NCBI GenBank assembly: GCA_037039685.1
Contig: JAWNGF010000011.1
Span: forward strand, 930,001 to 994,000
Source: Ceratobasidium sp. AG-K
Lineage: Eukaryota > Basidiomycota > Agaricomycetes > Cantharellales > Ceratobasidiaceae
Direction: 5' to 3'
Length of the DNA: 64,000 nucleotides
The translations under genes were made by a program, and so were the position numbers. The stretch's first letter is position 1. Each line of letters opens with the position of its first letter. Of the stretch, positions 22,612-34,700 are shown piece after piece. The notes under the pieces are model-generated. The model made no database searches. It was not told the origin of the DNA and worked only from the letters and a program-made list of their open reading frames with translations.

Positions 22612-24469
22612 ATGAGTTCTGTAACCAAAGACGACGATGGTTGGATTGAAGCTGCTCCACCCAAGGAGAAACCCGAGGATAAGTCGAATGGTATGCCCTT
22701 ATGGATGCGAAAAAACAGCGACAGCATTTACTTTCTTTCGCGCCAGATGACGGTGTGGATAATATTACCGCTCAAATAGAGGACATGGGCACCGAATCTG
22801 CTGCGACCAATCTTCTGAAGTCGACTTACGATGTTACTGTAGGTGATACCCGTGAACCCTCAAGGGCATAAACTAAATACCTGAAACCCAGGTTACACTC
22901 GCAGATCAACAGGCAGACCCCAATTCTCCCCTTTACAGCATTAAGAAATTCGAAGATCTTGGCCTGTAGGTTATGGCACGAACTACTATATTATACTAAC
23001 CTGATTTTAGCCACGAGAATCTCCTGAAAGGGATTTATTCGATGAAGTTTTCGCGCCCTTCCAAGATCCAGGAGCGTGCACTTCCTTTACTTCTTCAAAA
23101 TCCGTGTGTATGTTCCGCTTTGCATTTTAACGTCGATTAATCTTTTCGGTCAGGCCGCGCAACATGATTGGGCAATCTCAGTCTGGTACTGGAAAGACTG
23201 CTGCATTTGTGCTCACAATGCTCAGTCGAGTCGACGAAAATAGCCCGACCACCCAGGTACGCACATCTCCCGCTCAACTGTGTTCACACTTTTATGATAC
23301 CCATATAGGCTATATGCCTTGCCCCCTCTCGAGAACTCGCTCGCCAGATTATGTCTGTCGTGACGGAAATGGGAAAATTCACCAAGGTTACTACGGGCTA
23401 CGCCATCAAGGACTCTCCCCGTGACGCACAAGTGCAAGCACAAATTATCGTCGGCACTCCTGGAACCATGGCAGACATGATCAGGAGGAAAGTGATCAAT
23501 GTCTCGGGCGTTCGCGTGTTCGTACTCGATGAGGCAGACAATATGTTGGATCAGCAAGGTTTAGGAGAGCAAACCCTTCGAGTCAAAAAGTAAGTGCATG
23601 AAACTGAGTGTGGTATTGTGATGACTTGACTCCGCTTTCTGATAGCTCCATGCCCAAGACATGTCAAATTGTTTTGTTCAGCGCAACCTTCCCTGGGCAT
23701 GTCAGGACTTTTGCTGGCAAATTCGCGCCAGCTGCAAATGAAATCAAACTCAAAGAAGAGGAACTTTCCGTCGAAGGCATTAAACAGTTCTACATGGATT
23801 GCAAGAACGAGGATCACAAATACGATGTACTCGTCGATTTGTACAGTCTCCTGACAATTGGCCAGAGCATAATTTTCTGTAAGGTATGTGCTGTTCGTTT
23901 CCGCCAATAGGATAGATTAACCAGCGATGACACAGCGCCGCGAAGTCGCCGATCAAATCGCCCGACGTATGAGCGCGGAAGGGCACCAAGTTTCTTCCCT
24001 ACATGGCGCCAAGGACGCAACCGAACGTGATGCAACAATTGATGACTTTAGGGACGGGAAATCGAAAGTGCTCATCACAACAAACGTTGTCTCTCGAGGT
24101 ATCGACATTCTTCAGGTTAACATGGTTGTCAACTACGACATGCCACTCACCGTCGACGGTAAGCCGGATGCCGAGACATACCTACATCGTATCGGTACGT
24201 TGCTGGGCTGTTTGCGTAATATATTTACTTCAATGATCGTGCAGGCCGCACTGGACGTTTTGGGCGCAAGGGTATTGCTATCAACTTTGTCCACGACAGA
24301 AGGTCTTGGGAAGAGATGAACGCCATTGAAAAGGCACTGCACCATCCTATCCTCCGGGTTGAGACTAAAGATTTTGATGAAATGGAAAAGGTTAGCAACA
24401 CAGGACACAACAAGGGAGATGCACTAATTGAACCCGCCTTAGACCTTGCAAAAAGCCATGAAATCTTGA
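22612..24469 (+). CDS. DBP5: DBP5 / DDX19-type DEAD-box RNA helicase
   Basis: ATP-dependent RNA helicase that remodels mRNPs at the cytoplasmic face of the nuclear pore during mRNA export. About 460-480 residues in ten or so exons. N-terminal extension, then the DBP5-typical IKKFEDLGL and Q-motif region [12 protein letters not shown]; motif [11 protein letters not shown]; Ib [24 protein letters not shown]; the RecA2 motifs [19 protein letters not shown] and HRIGRTGRFG; and the tail after a last intron, TLQKAMKS. The [18 protein letters not shown] wording is characteristic of DBP5 rather than eIF4A. The terminal exon (stop 24467-24469) lies after an intron starting at GTTAGC. All motifs are intact. 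Confidence 0.95.
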
Positions 24470-24659
24470 CGAGCGAAACCCCTACCGCCCATATATTGTT
24501 ACGATATCCCCTAGTCATCGCCAAGACGCATAATATATAATACATGCATGACTGAAATACACTTGTGCTGATGTGATAGGGGGTGTACATGAAGAGAGGC
24601 CTCGAGCAGCGCACAGAAAGTATAAGTAACAAGTCGGAGTCGAACGGACTGAAAGCGAT

Positions 24660-25937
24660 CTAACAACTATTATCCGCCTGCGGATGGGCGAGGCAACTCT
24701 TGCAGGCAAACACATGATGGAGTTTGAACACGTATGATGTACAAGGATCTTTAAGCTCCTTGACCGCATCATCTATAAGCCCTTGGGTAACTTCCGGGCG
24801 GAGCTCCGTCATGGAGATCACTGTTGTCATGTTCCGAGCGCATGTGGTGCCAAGCTGTGCAAGAATCAGCCGGATTTCTTGCCTCCTTATGTCTGAATCC
24901 CATCCTCCAGCGTGAACCATCTGTGTACCTGTATCGATGCTTTCAAATGGTAAGAAGGACTCTGGGCTAACATGGCTCCAGAGGTCCGATTCAGGAGACA
25001 GCCATTGTTCCAGGAGTCGATAAGTGTTGACTTCGACTCCTTGCATGGCAAGCGCGGAGTGCAAAGCGTCAAGTAGCCTCCAGGTATGCGGTGTCGACTC
25101 CAAGGACGGCCGGGTGACATGCTGGCTCTCATAGAGCTTCATCTCGGGCTCAATTACCAGTAGCAATCCACCAGGCTTCAGCAACCGCCGTGCTTCTTTC
25201 AGAAGGCTGGGGACATCCTTAGTCTGCATGCAATGGCACACTATATATCAGCGGTCTGAGCAAACAAAACCCAAAACGGACGAACTATTTCAGTTGGATG
25301 CACTATTCTCACAAAGTCGAATGATTCGTCTTCTTCCAAAATACCCGCGCAGATATCGTAGACTTCAAATGTAACATTCTCTCGTGGTCTATGCCTTACG
25401 ATAGGGGCAACATCCAGGCTAAGGAATTGGACGTGGGGAAACTCCGATGCCATTTCTTGGACCCTTTGTGGGACAGTTGGCAAGTTCAGTGCGCATATAG
25501 CTGCACTATGTATTGTCTACGCACCAGGAACCGTCTCGAGTGCCGAGGTCCAAGACGTGCGGCCTATCGGCGCCCCTATATCGCAATACATCGGCCACGG
25601 GGCCGAAATGATTTCCGCCGTAGATGAGCTGAAACAACTTGTGTTGAAGTTCCAACTTACGGCGCTCATCAACAGGATACCAAATAGGGACGCTGGGATT
25701 GTTCACAAACATCCTTCCGTTGATCTCCTGGAAATAACCTTGAACGGATGTTAACAATTCACCAGCCTGATACTATGAATTCTTACCATGAATTTCGCAG
25801 GACAAGAGAGTATCTGCTGATACGTCAGAATCTCCCGAGTCACTATCGTCATCAGAGTAGGAGACTGCCTCCATGTCGAGTTCAGGTACCACCCAGTAAA
25901 CAATTCCCTCTGAGTCTGCATCGTAGTGGGCACTCAT
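24660..25937 (-). CDS. class I SAM-dependent methyltransferase, LaeA-like
   Basis: About 370 residues in four exons: MSAHYDADSEGIVYW (start 25937) with an acidic Ser/Asp segment; then YFQEINGRMFVNNPSVPIW and YPVDERRKLELQHKLFQL, typical of the basidiomycete family; motif I HVLDLGTRDGSW; a domain with the post-I acidic residue LSLDVAPI and EDESFDFV; and LLKPGGLLLVIEPE. Motif I differs from the usual D-L-G-T-G-T-G (Arg-Asp in place of Gly-Thr). The family contains methyltransferases related to LaeA/Tam-like regulators, but its substrate is unknown. No biosynthetic genes surround it, so a role in secondary metabolism is not supported by context. Confidence 0.82.
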
Positions 25938-26602
25938 GGCCGCAGCGAGGTGCGCGTAGAAACCAACAAGCCGTCGTGAAGCACCTGAACCATTTAATAG
26001 TGTTTAGTCATGAAGCTGAAGATCCCATTTGCTTTGAGTTCATATTTTCAAACGTTCAAATAGGATAAATTAGATAAGTGGGGTGAACCGGAATTACGAT
26101 GCTATCTCTATCCTCCATACCTTGTTAACGTGTTCCGCCTCATCAGGATTGTATGAGGGCTTGATTGCTCGCTCGGGTTGAAATAGGCGAACTTATGGGC
26201 GGGCTGTGAAACAGCAAAGGAAAGAAAGGAGACCGCGTTTGTCCGAACGGCGAGGTTGTGACCAATTTGGTGCTAATGTGATATTTCCCGTCACCGGGAT
26301 TGAGGAATGTTCGGTTGTACGCGCGGTGGCGGACTGAAACGTTATTCAGCCGCAAGTGATCTCTTTGTCAATCGCGAATACGCTGGCCAATAGGAGCACT
26401 CTGGTGGAGTCCAATTGAAGGACAGTGACCTAGGTTTGGTCTCATTGGAGGATTGCAAGCTACGTCAGCATCACACTAGAAATTAAATCACCGGAGCAAG
26501 GTTGGCATTCTAATCTAGCCTCATCGAGAGTATTGCCCACGGTGCCCGTTTAGCCAAGACTATCAATTCTACATACGTTACAGATCAATTGTCCCAAAAT
26601 AT
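25938..26602. other. intergenic, nothing recognised
   Basis: This stretch is upstream of the methyltransferase and downstream of the peroxisomal carrier, both on the minus strand. Only short frames occur. It presumably holds the promoter of the former and the 3' UTR of the latter. Confidence 0.5.
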
Positions 26603-28000
26603 CTACCGATGCGAAGCCTGAAACTTTCGGACAAGCAACATGATCAAAAGAGCGTAACGCTCGAACTGGTCCTTCAGCATGAAAAGCAGAGCCTGCGACA
26701 GAACGGCCTTGGTAATCTGGGCGCCCATTCCCTAAATGCATGGATTGAGTAACGTATCGTACGAGACGAGAATCGAGAATACGCACTTGATACCAGCCGA
26801 GGATACCGTCATTGCGCAGGACCTTAGCCAGGAGAGCAACGGCACTTTTGGGGGACTTTTTGGGCTTGGCTGGGGGTTGAGAGGGATGCGTGTGAGTAAA
26901 ATTGTGTCCGCTCTTCGTAACCTCGGCGTAAGACGCGGTAAGGCCGCCTTCCTCCGCGAGCTCAGACTCGGGCCCGGAGCTATGCTCATTGTCCTCCGAG
27001 TCGGAAACGCTTCCAGCTTGCAAACGGACCTTGGCCATAATATAAGGATAGGTTACCTATACGAGTTGCTCGATTAGACAACGACAAGTAGCGGGACCAA
27101 CAAAATAATACTTACCACTGTAGCAAGAGTCTTGGACAACGCGCCAACGAGGAACGCCTTTCCAGGCGTCAGCTTCGTTGAAGTGCTTCCCAGTAGCATC
27201 GCGCCCTTGATCCTCTCAAAAGCGCCATAGGTAATGGCGGGATTCACAGTCAAAACCATGCTGGGCTTGATACCGGCCCAAAGACCAGCAACACCATCCT
27301 CCTTGATAATCTCTCGCCCAACATCGGCAAATGAGCCCTTGGCCTTGGTTTTAGAGCTGTTTCCGATTTGTTGGCGAGTCGCGATGACCGAAACAGGGAG
27401 CGTGAATATCTGGGCGAGTGCGCCTGCGATAGCACCAAGTAATAATTCGATAGGAGTGGAAAGCTGCTGCACTTTGCCAGGCGGTTGCTTGCGAGCGGCT
27501 CTCTTGAGATAAGCGATGCGAACAAAGCTATAAAAGAAGAAATATGCGTATTCTAAATGACGACGTGATACATTTAGTATGGGTCTGGGATGACATCACA
27601 ATTACACTTACGAGTGAAAAAAGTGTTGACCATGCTTGCACTAAATCCGCCGTAATATCCTTTAACGCCTTCCTCCTTCAATATGCGTAGCAGAAGTGGC
27701 ACAATCGACAGCCGGTCCGAGTTGTCCCGCTTCTTGCCTTTCTTATCCTTGTCGGACGAGTCAGTAGCCTGTATCCGCGTTTTGGCACTGAAGGTTTGTT
27801 AGCTTCGTTGTCGACTAAGGCGGGAGAGACTAAAAATCACTTACGTATCTAGGGGATACACAACACTAGAGCACCGGCACATATCATGTCAATAAGATAA
27901 CAAGACGTGATTCGAACCAGACCCACGCATTACTGAACACGCCTCCCAACGCACCAGCGAGGGCATGGCCAAAAGGAGTGAGTTGTTCTTGTTGAGCCAT
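26603..28000 (-). CDS. peroxisomal adenine nucleotide carrier, PMP47/ANT1 type
   Basis: Mitochondrial-carrier-fold protein of the peroxisomal ATP/AMP exchanger branch. It starts MAQQEQLTPFGHALAGALGG and has VVYPLDTAKTRIQ in repeat 1, FTLPVSVIATRQQ in repeat 2 and the third-repeat signature around VTYPYIMAKVRLQ, followed by an acidic insertion and GILGWYQ-GMGAQITKAVLSQALLF. The long charged insertion before the last helices is typical of PMP47-like proteins. It supplies ATP for fatty-acid activation in peroxisomes in characterised members. Six introns; the N-terminal donor is GTGGGT, joining FSNA to VVYPLDT. A PEX11-family gene lies 6.7 kb away. Confidence 0.85.
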
Positions 28001-28253
28001 GGAAAGTATCTAACGCGGGGTCTAGAGGTCGAGCGTGGGGTTCCGAGAGCTCTTATGGTCGGAGGCATTTGCTCATCGAGCAAATACATTGACGATATGT
28101 TCCGGCTCGGCTCTGGTTGGCTCACGCAATAACCGGCTTTGATCAGCTGACATGTGAAATGTGATATTCAACCACCAATGATATTTATGAGACAAACTGG
28201 GTAAATATAGCCAAAGTATCATTGCAAGGCCAGCCATATATGCATGACCCTAT

Positions 28254-29943
28254 TTAACCACCAAACCCGAATGTCCCTCCGTTCACTTCAAGCAGCGGTA
28301 GCTCGTCCGCGTTTCGTAGTTCGACCCATTTGTCAGAGCTTCCTTCCACATTGTACTGCTTCCCATCGGAACCCAACATCCCAGTATTGACCGCGATCGT
28401 GGGGGTGGGCGTAGAGCTCGGCTTGGAAAAAGATAAACACGTCCCTGCATCAGTAGGAGTTACACGGGGTTTCTGGGTCGATGTTGGGGCAGGGCTGCCT
28501 TTGGGTATAGCAAAGCCCCAATATCCCGGGCAGTTGCCAGTCGGGAACCGATAGGCGCTGTAAACATATTGTACTCAGTACACTACGACATCGTTTGATA
28601 CCTGAACTCACAGGTAAACACTTCTTAAAAACGTAACCCCAAGCACAAAATCGTCCCTCATGATCCCGACGTTACATATGCCTGCGGCAGCGTACCCTGT
28701 GTGTTGTCGGACGAGGTCTGTTTGTCTCACAGGATAGTTGACGCCTGGGGTGCCGAAGGTTAGCATACTGCTTTGCGATCAAGCTCACAAGCGTACCATT
28801 AATGTCAACCGAAAATTCTACCGGAACATCTGGCGTCTTCGAGTTGGCACACGGAACACCAAAGGTCGCGTTACCTGGGTAAAGGTTGACAGTCTCCTGA
28901 GGTCCGAGCAAGGTCGTGTTCAACATGTACATATCAAGGTCAGGAATATAGATGTTTTTGCTGACTAGAAGGAGTTCAGCGCCGCATAATCACAAATAAA
29001 AACTAGCCTACAAGTGTCAATAATTCCATTGAGGGGATATTGCAGTGGGAGCACGTTCCCTTGGTATCCTCTAAGTGCATCGACCTTGATCATAGCCTGG
29101 TCATCGACAACTGGCACCCAATTGATCTCGCCTTGGTACTCGTTCGGGTCAAGTGCTCCAATTGTCAAGCGTGGGTTCTCCCCGCCCATGCGAAGTCCCC
29201 AGACGGGGTTAAGGAGTTGCCCCTGTTCCTCCATCCGAACCAACACGCTCGCTTGGCGTTTGGTCTCATTTGCCTGAGGTACGAATAAACCCAGATGGCC
29301 TGTATAGCAAGTCAGTTTGGTGCATGAACGGCAACAGTCGACTAGGTGACTTGCCTCCAGTAAATCGAACATCGAAATCGGTTGACATTTCCTCGATAAA
29401 CACTGGTTCAAGTTGAGAAGTGTGACTTGTCCCAGGAAGCGCTCACTTACTGACTGGTGACTGGACATCCTGCAAAACGCCGCCAAACGTGATAGTTTCG
29501 TTGCCGCGAGATCCACCAAACAAATAGTCACCATACATCGGGGCTCCTGGCTGTGGGACGATGCACCATGGTAAATTCTCGAACAGGGGGGTTCGACATC
29601 GAACTCACACTTAATTTGGCACTCGAAGAATAGTCAGGATTATACATCCCGTCAGGTGGACAAAAGACGCATTTCGGCGTGAGGGCGAACAATGTCTGAG
29701 CTGCAATGTTGATCACAATCGAGGTGTTTTGAGGGGGGTTACCGAACGCAACATCAACTTGGTGCCGGTGGGCCTCGAAATCATGAAGGCGTTCTGGGCC
29801 ATGAACAGGAAGTGATACCCATGCTAAGAGAAAGCTATCGGTTATGTTCCATGAGCATACGTGTTCCTTTCCTCACATTTACCAGCAGCCCTTGCCCCGT
29901 GCACCAAGGCTAGCCCAGATAACAACACTCGAGTTGACAACAT
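28254..29943 (-). CDS. secreted peptidase A1-fold protein, catalytic motifs degenerate
   Basis: Starts MLSTRVLLSGLALVHGARA, a good signal peptide (start 29943). Pepsin-like landmarks follow: VDVAFGNPPQNTSIVIN, FALTPKCVFC, DYLFGGSRGNETITFGG, then LTIGALDPNEYQGEINWVPV, IKVDALRGYQGN, PLNGIIDT and VLGVTFLRSVYTAYRF. In place of the first catalytic D-T-G the sequence is I-N-I-A-A, and the second reads D-T-F after splicing. A proteolytic role is therefore unlikely; the fold may be kept for binding. The C-terminal tail is Ser/Thr/Pro-rich and ends GGTFGFGG. About seven introns; the frame is open throughout, so this does not look like a pseudogene. Confidence 0.75.
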
Positions 29944-30370
29944 GCCAGCAAATTTTTCGAGTAGGCCATCGCACTCCTAGCCCCAGTTTTAACAGCCTGT
30001 ACCCCAGTCCAGATAGGGAGTCGGTCAGAAGGCAGTTTCACATCGATACAGCCTTGGCGTTGCTAGCAAAGTCATAGGCACCGACAGCCACTCGGTGATC
30101 TTCAACTTCGATCAATTGACTACTAGGACCCCGGACACCTCCAGCCGCGCAATTCTTTGATTCTAGTTCCTCCTCGCGCAAGTTGTTCAACTGTTGTTCC
30201 GATGCCTAAATGCATTTACTCAAGCGATCAACGTTTCTCCCCTCTGAAACCTCCACCGTTTGTTTGTTAGAAATAGCTCAGGCTTCCACTTGAACGAATT
30301 GAGATGAGGCAATCATTCGAAATCAGGATAAACTGAAACTACAACATCAGGTAGACGGTATCAAAAACAC
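29944..30370. other. intergenic, nothing recognised
   Basis: 427 bases between two minus-strand genes. It presumably contains the promoter of the A1-fold gene and the 3' UTR of the membrane-protein gene. No motif stands out. Confidence 0.5.
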
Positions 30371-32845
30371 TCAATCCATATGCAACGTGTGCCCTGGCCC
30401 GCCGTTATTCACCAACCGAACCCGCCTATTCTCGAGCGATTGTAGGGCCACCACTTCAGGTAGCGTACGACCCCGGGCAAGGCCCGCATACTTGACATCC
30501 TCGCATATACCCCCAACATTTGATCGTGCCAAGGCTGCTGACAATGAGAACAATGTAAACTGCTCAGTGTCCGACCGGAGATAACAAATATTGATGAATA
30601 CGGCAACGGAAGCGAAGAGAATTGTCGAAATTATGATGTGTGGGAGCGAGCTCGTAAAGACCAGCTTTGAAGTTTGTGTGCGCCCGGGCACATAAGCCGA
30701 AGCCATTACGCCGGAAAGATAGGACCTCATTGCTGCCTGTTGGGTCTGCGTATATCCTTCGGTAATTTTCTCGATGGGTAAGGGCGTGAGGACTGGCATT
30801 TCGGTTGAATTGTCCGGAATAGTTCCGAAAAACAGCTTGACTTGACCAGACTTGCCGATTCCTTGGAAGCCAGACTCAGGCCCCTATATTAGGCCGTGAG
30901 GACGCTGTGAATCAAGCTTATAGTCGACCACATACCGAATCAGTACTATACTTGAAAAGACCCTGCAAGTTATTCAGCACCAGTCTTTCGAGGTAAGCCA
31001 GATCAGACACACCTTGGCAAGCAAAAGTCCAGTCTGCCCGACCTGCAAATTGCCTTGACGTTTCAGACCTCGGCCCTCCATAACCTCAATCAATCCGGAC
31101 CCGTCCAAGCGCACTTCCCTGGTTTCGATTGAATGTCGTGGGTTGCACACCAAGAAACTCATCCGAGATGTATGCGTAGCGGTGGTGTTTCCCGCCCCAA
31201 CCTGGTAAGTGAGCTCCTGAGTAGGCACTTGGGAGAGGTCGAGTACCGAGCTGTCCAATAAGGCCGTACTAGGATCGCAGCTGGTACACTGTACGATTAT
31301 CCAGGCCATGGTTCCATCCGTAATTGGACCGTTGGTGGTTGTGTTCTTGAAGTTCCCCTTGTACATAGTGCTGTCTTCGCCAAGAACGGCCAGGGATTTG
31401 GTACGGCGATCTTGGTCTGCACCGCCCACGTTACTAAATTCTGGCAATTGCGGCAAATTAGGACTCACAAATTGCTCTCAGAGGTACCTGCCCGGCTATA
31501 TTATAGTTTGGGAGTGTGACATTGATCCCTTCAGCCGCCAAAATCGCCGCCGAAGGAACCACTGGCGGCGGATTAGGGACCTCCCAGCTGCATACAGGGT
31601 TCATTACGATAACGTCGGTAAGGTATCGCGCGTGAGTTTTAGCCCCAAGACGAAGAGGTACTGGGACGCCATATCTCGACGAGGTTGGTTTGAAAGTTAT
31701 GTCCACACCTATAGGGTATTAGCCTGGCCCACCAAGACCTCGCACCGGCTCACCAAGTACAGTCTGAACCCAAGCCATAGATGCAGCTTCGGTGGACCTT
31801 AGTGAGAATGCCTGATTCAGGTCCGATCGGGATAGATCAGACCTGCAGGCTCGTCAGAATTGCATGCAAGAGTCATGGAGCACCACTGACTGGTATATGC
31901 TATCAATACCAACGGCTCCCACTTCAAAGGCTCTCAATTCATTGTCCACATGTATTATACCAACGGACACTGTTCAAAATGTTTGTTAACCGAGACGGTG
32001 GTTGGTTATGATGCAACTTACATGCCGCAGGAGCGAGCGAAGAGATTGCAACGGCAACTAGGCCAGACAAAATCGCACCCGCGTAGTACTCTAATGGCCA
32101 TCAATTGTGGCGTCGCATATAGTATTCCAGAGGAAACTCACTCGAGGCATGCCGCTGAAGAACAGAGGCTATTCCACGGAAGTAGCTGTGCGACGGGGTT
32201 GAAATATCGTTTACGGCCTTCAAAGGTACGCCCGACTGAGAACTACGGAGTGATCTGAAAAATTCTTCACTCTGTAGATGGAACGGTTAACTTGAAGTGT
32301 GAGTCTAGCTTTTATCCTCTCACTTTGAGATCGTCAAGAAGCGCTTTAAGCGGCAGGAGAGCGACCGTGACGACGATAATACTAATGGTCGTTACCCCTG
32401 CCTTGATACCATCTAAACAATAAACGTCAAACCAGCCCACAAACACTAAACCACAAATCTTACACAAGTGTTTCTCGGGCTCGTCGAGCTTCCACACTCG
32501 TACAGGGATAACGCGCGTAGCAGCTGCATAGCAAAACGCGAGATACGCAAACGCAACGACCGGAAGAAAGGTGGTAATCCAAACGTTTCTCATAATCCTG
32601 CGCGCCCGTCCGTGCGTTGTGTTTCCTCTCGATTCATGCGCACGAGCGAGGTGAAGTGCTTCAACTTTGTGATCCGAAAGGCCAGTGATGTGTGAGCTAT
32701 CTGAATGGGCACGAGGTAACCCGCCGACGGGTTCCAGTTCGATGTCCTCCTTCGAGTGATGAGAAAACGAGTTGTTGGGGTAGTATGTGCCACTGTTGGG
32801 ATTGGGAGAGGCAAAAGTCGTGCCGGGCACGGGAGTGTACGACAT
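30371..32845 (-). CDS. multi-pass membrane protein of unknown function
   Basis: Starts MSYTPVPGTTFASPNPNSGT with a Ser/Pro-rich cytosolic head. Membrane segments follow at NVWITTFLPVVAFAYLAFCY and at GVTTISIIVVTVALLPLKAL, and a third at AGAILSGLVAVAISSLAPAA after two introns. A large, probably extracytosolic, central domain with many N-x-S/T sites (for example GNTTATHTS, INVTLPN) and Cys residues follows (plus coordinates about 30990-31980). The C-terminal span is LPHIIISTILFASVAVFINI, with a 75-residue tail. I do not recognise a named domain; proteins of this layout are frequent as hypothetical transmembrane proteins in Agaricomycetes. Exon joins in the middle are approximate. It could be a receptor-like or surface protein. 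Confidence 0.65.
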
Positions 32846-33113
32846 GGCTGGTGTGTCGAGTAAGGACTGGAGGAGAAGATGGCTGACGAGGGTAAAATCC
32901 AAAACGCCTTGAAAAGCCGTGCAACGACCGACTCATGGTCGGCTCTCAGGCGAATTAGATTATTTTGTTCATGAACGGATTCCACCGTCCGCGTGAGCAA
33001 TTGCATTGTGGACATTGGGACTTCGGACACCGCTTCGACTTCGCAACAGGTGCGATCTTGGCTCTCAATTTGGCAATACACTTTGGTCGACCTTCCAACC
33101 ATCAGCCAACGAA
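32846..33113. promoter_or_regulatory. divergent promoter region
   Basis: 268 bases between the starts of the membrane protein (-) and the alpha/beta hydrolase (+). No TATA box or strong motif was recognised. Confidence 0.35.
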
Positions 33114-33977
33114 ATGAGTGCCCAACTAATCGTAGATACGGTGCTGGTACCCCTGTCTGATGGACACTCACTAGAAACCGATATTTACGTGGCGTCACAA
33201 GGTGTATCCACTCAGTCAAATTCACAGCGAGTCGCTGTTCTTTGCCATCCTTGGTCGTGGTTAGGGGGATGTAAAGATGACCCGTAAGTGTTAGTTTATA
33301 GGTTTGTGGCCAACTAAGTGCATATGCTTGGGCGTCAAAGTGTGCTTGTAAGCCTTGCAATCGTTCTCAGCACCACCTTGGGCATGCATACATTTGTTCC
33401 CAACGCTCGTTCAGTTGGCAACTCAACCGGGCGCGCTTCATTCTCTGGAGTATCAGAGGCGACGGATCTTGAGGAATTGATCCGATGGTGTATAAACAAG
33501 GTTGGAAGCGTCGAGCATGTGGTGATCGTGGTAGGTTTTATTTATATTAATACCAAGTATCCACTGATATGCGTTCTATAGGGATACTCTCATGGATCAT
33601 TGCTTGCATCATGCCACCCTGTTCTTCCCGCGCCTATGCAAACCTACCACGTTATTCTGTCTTATCCGGTATCGCCTCTGCCGCTGCTTACTTTCTTCCA
33701 TGCGTCAACGTACCGAGAGCGGCTTGGACAACTCGTTCAAAACAGCCGCGCCCGCATATTAATTCTGTATGGCGACAGGGATCAATTTACTTCGACAGAC
33801 AATTATGAGTCGTGGATTGCTGGGTTGCAGAACACTCCGACTTCTTCAGCCTCGGGAACAGCACTGGGTGCCGAGCTAGAAGTCAAGATGGTGCCAGGCG
33901 CCGATCATTTTTGGAGAGGAGGGTTCAACGCGATGATGACCGAAACTGTCTCCAGTTGGTTGAAGCAGCATGGGTAG
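33114..33977 (+). CDS. alpha/beta hydrolase
   Basis: Cytosolic alpha/beta-hydrolase of about 250 residues. Visible: the oxyanion region HPWSWLGG; NARSVGNSTG, the usual strand-turn before helix B; the nucleophile elbow GYSHGS (G-x-S-x-G) created by splicing exon 2 to exon 3 (intron about 33531-33581); the acid LYGDRDQF; and the His in GADHFWRGG. The complete triad suggests an active esterase- or thioesterase-like enzyme of the fungal CAP20/YdeN-like branch. Joining exon 1 (ends KDDP) to exon 2 is ambiguous: the GTAAGT intron with the nearest acceptor gives the wrong phase for HMLGRQ, while a longer intron to about 33370 keeps phase but drops a helix. A base may be missing there. Confidence 0.75.
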
Positions 33978-34700
33978 TAACGGATAACCAAGTCTAGCCA
34001 CTTGCTCCTCCGTTTATACCGCTTACACGACAAGAACTTGTCTACGAAATCGGAACGCGCTTTTGTACTATACCCATGCAATCATAGAACACAACCAGAA
34101 CATTGCGTGCATATACAAAATATTTAATAGAGCTGTAGAACGTCCGTCAAAGCCGTGTCAGTTCATACTAGACAAGTAAATACATTCTGGTGGTAAAATG
34201 TACATCTTGATCTCGAGCCAAAGCCCCCTTCTCCAGACACACATCCCTCATGGGCGCGCCAGCGAACCGGGTACCTCACAGATATGGGTTGAAGTGCAGC
34301 AGGGACCTCATACACAAGACCAAGGCGCAACAAGGTCCGAAAACCTCGCTTGGGTTCCCTCTCGAAGACGGGAACGCGGGCCCGCAAACGGGAAGCTCAA
34401 ACGAGCCCGAACTTTTATGTCCCTTGAGCAAAAGTCAGCTGGGTCATCGAGAGTATGGTGTGCCCGACTTACTCGTTTATTGTTCTAGAGGAAAATTTCC
34501 GAGATTCGGTCGCTTATATATTGCTGGTCACGGGACTGGCCAGGACCACCTGACAGTCATGTGAATACCCCAGGCGATCAGTCTCCGCTAAAGCCTGCCT
34601 CTGTCTTCCGAGTAACCGTTACCCAGTTTACCTGCTCTCCCGCTGCCCCGAGCACCTCACAAGCTGTATCCTGACTGAAATTACACTATCGACGACTAAA
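33978..34700. other. intergenic, nothing recognised
   Basis: 723 bases between two plus-strand genes. Short frames on both strands lack family features and splice logic. It includes the promoter of the PEX11-like gene. Confidence 0.5.

Noticed and set aside
27925..27960. T-arm-like GGTTCGAATC on the minus strand, possible tRNA
   Set aside because: It lies inside an intron of the peroxisomal carrier gene; no acceptor stem or anticodon arm can be folded around it.
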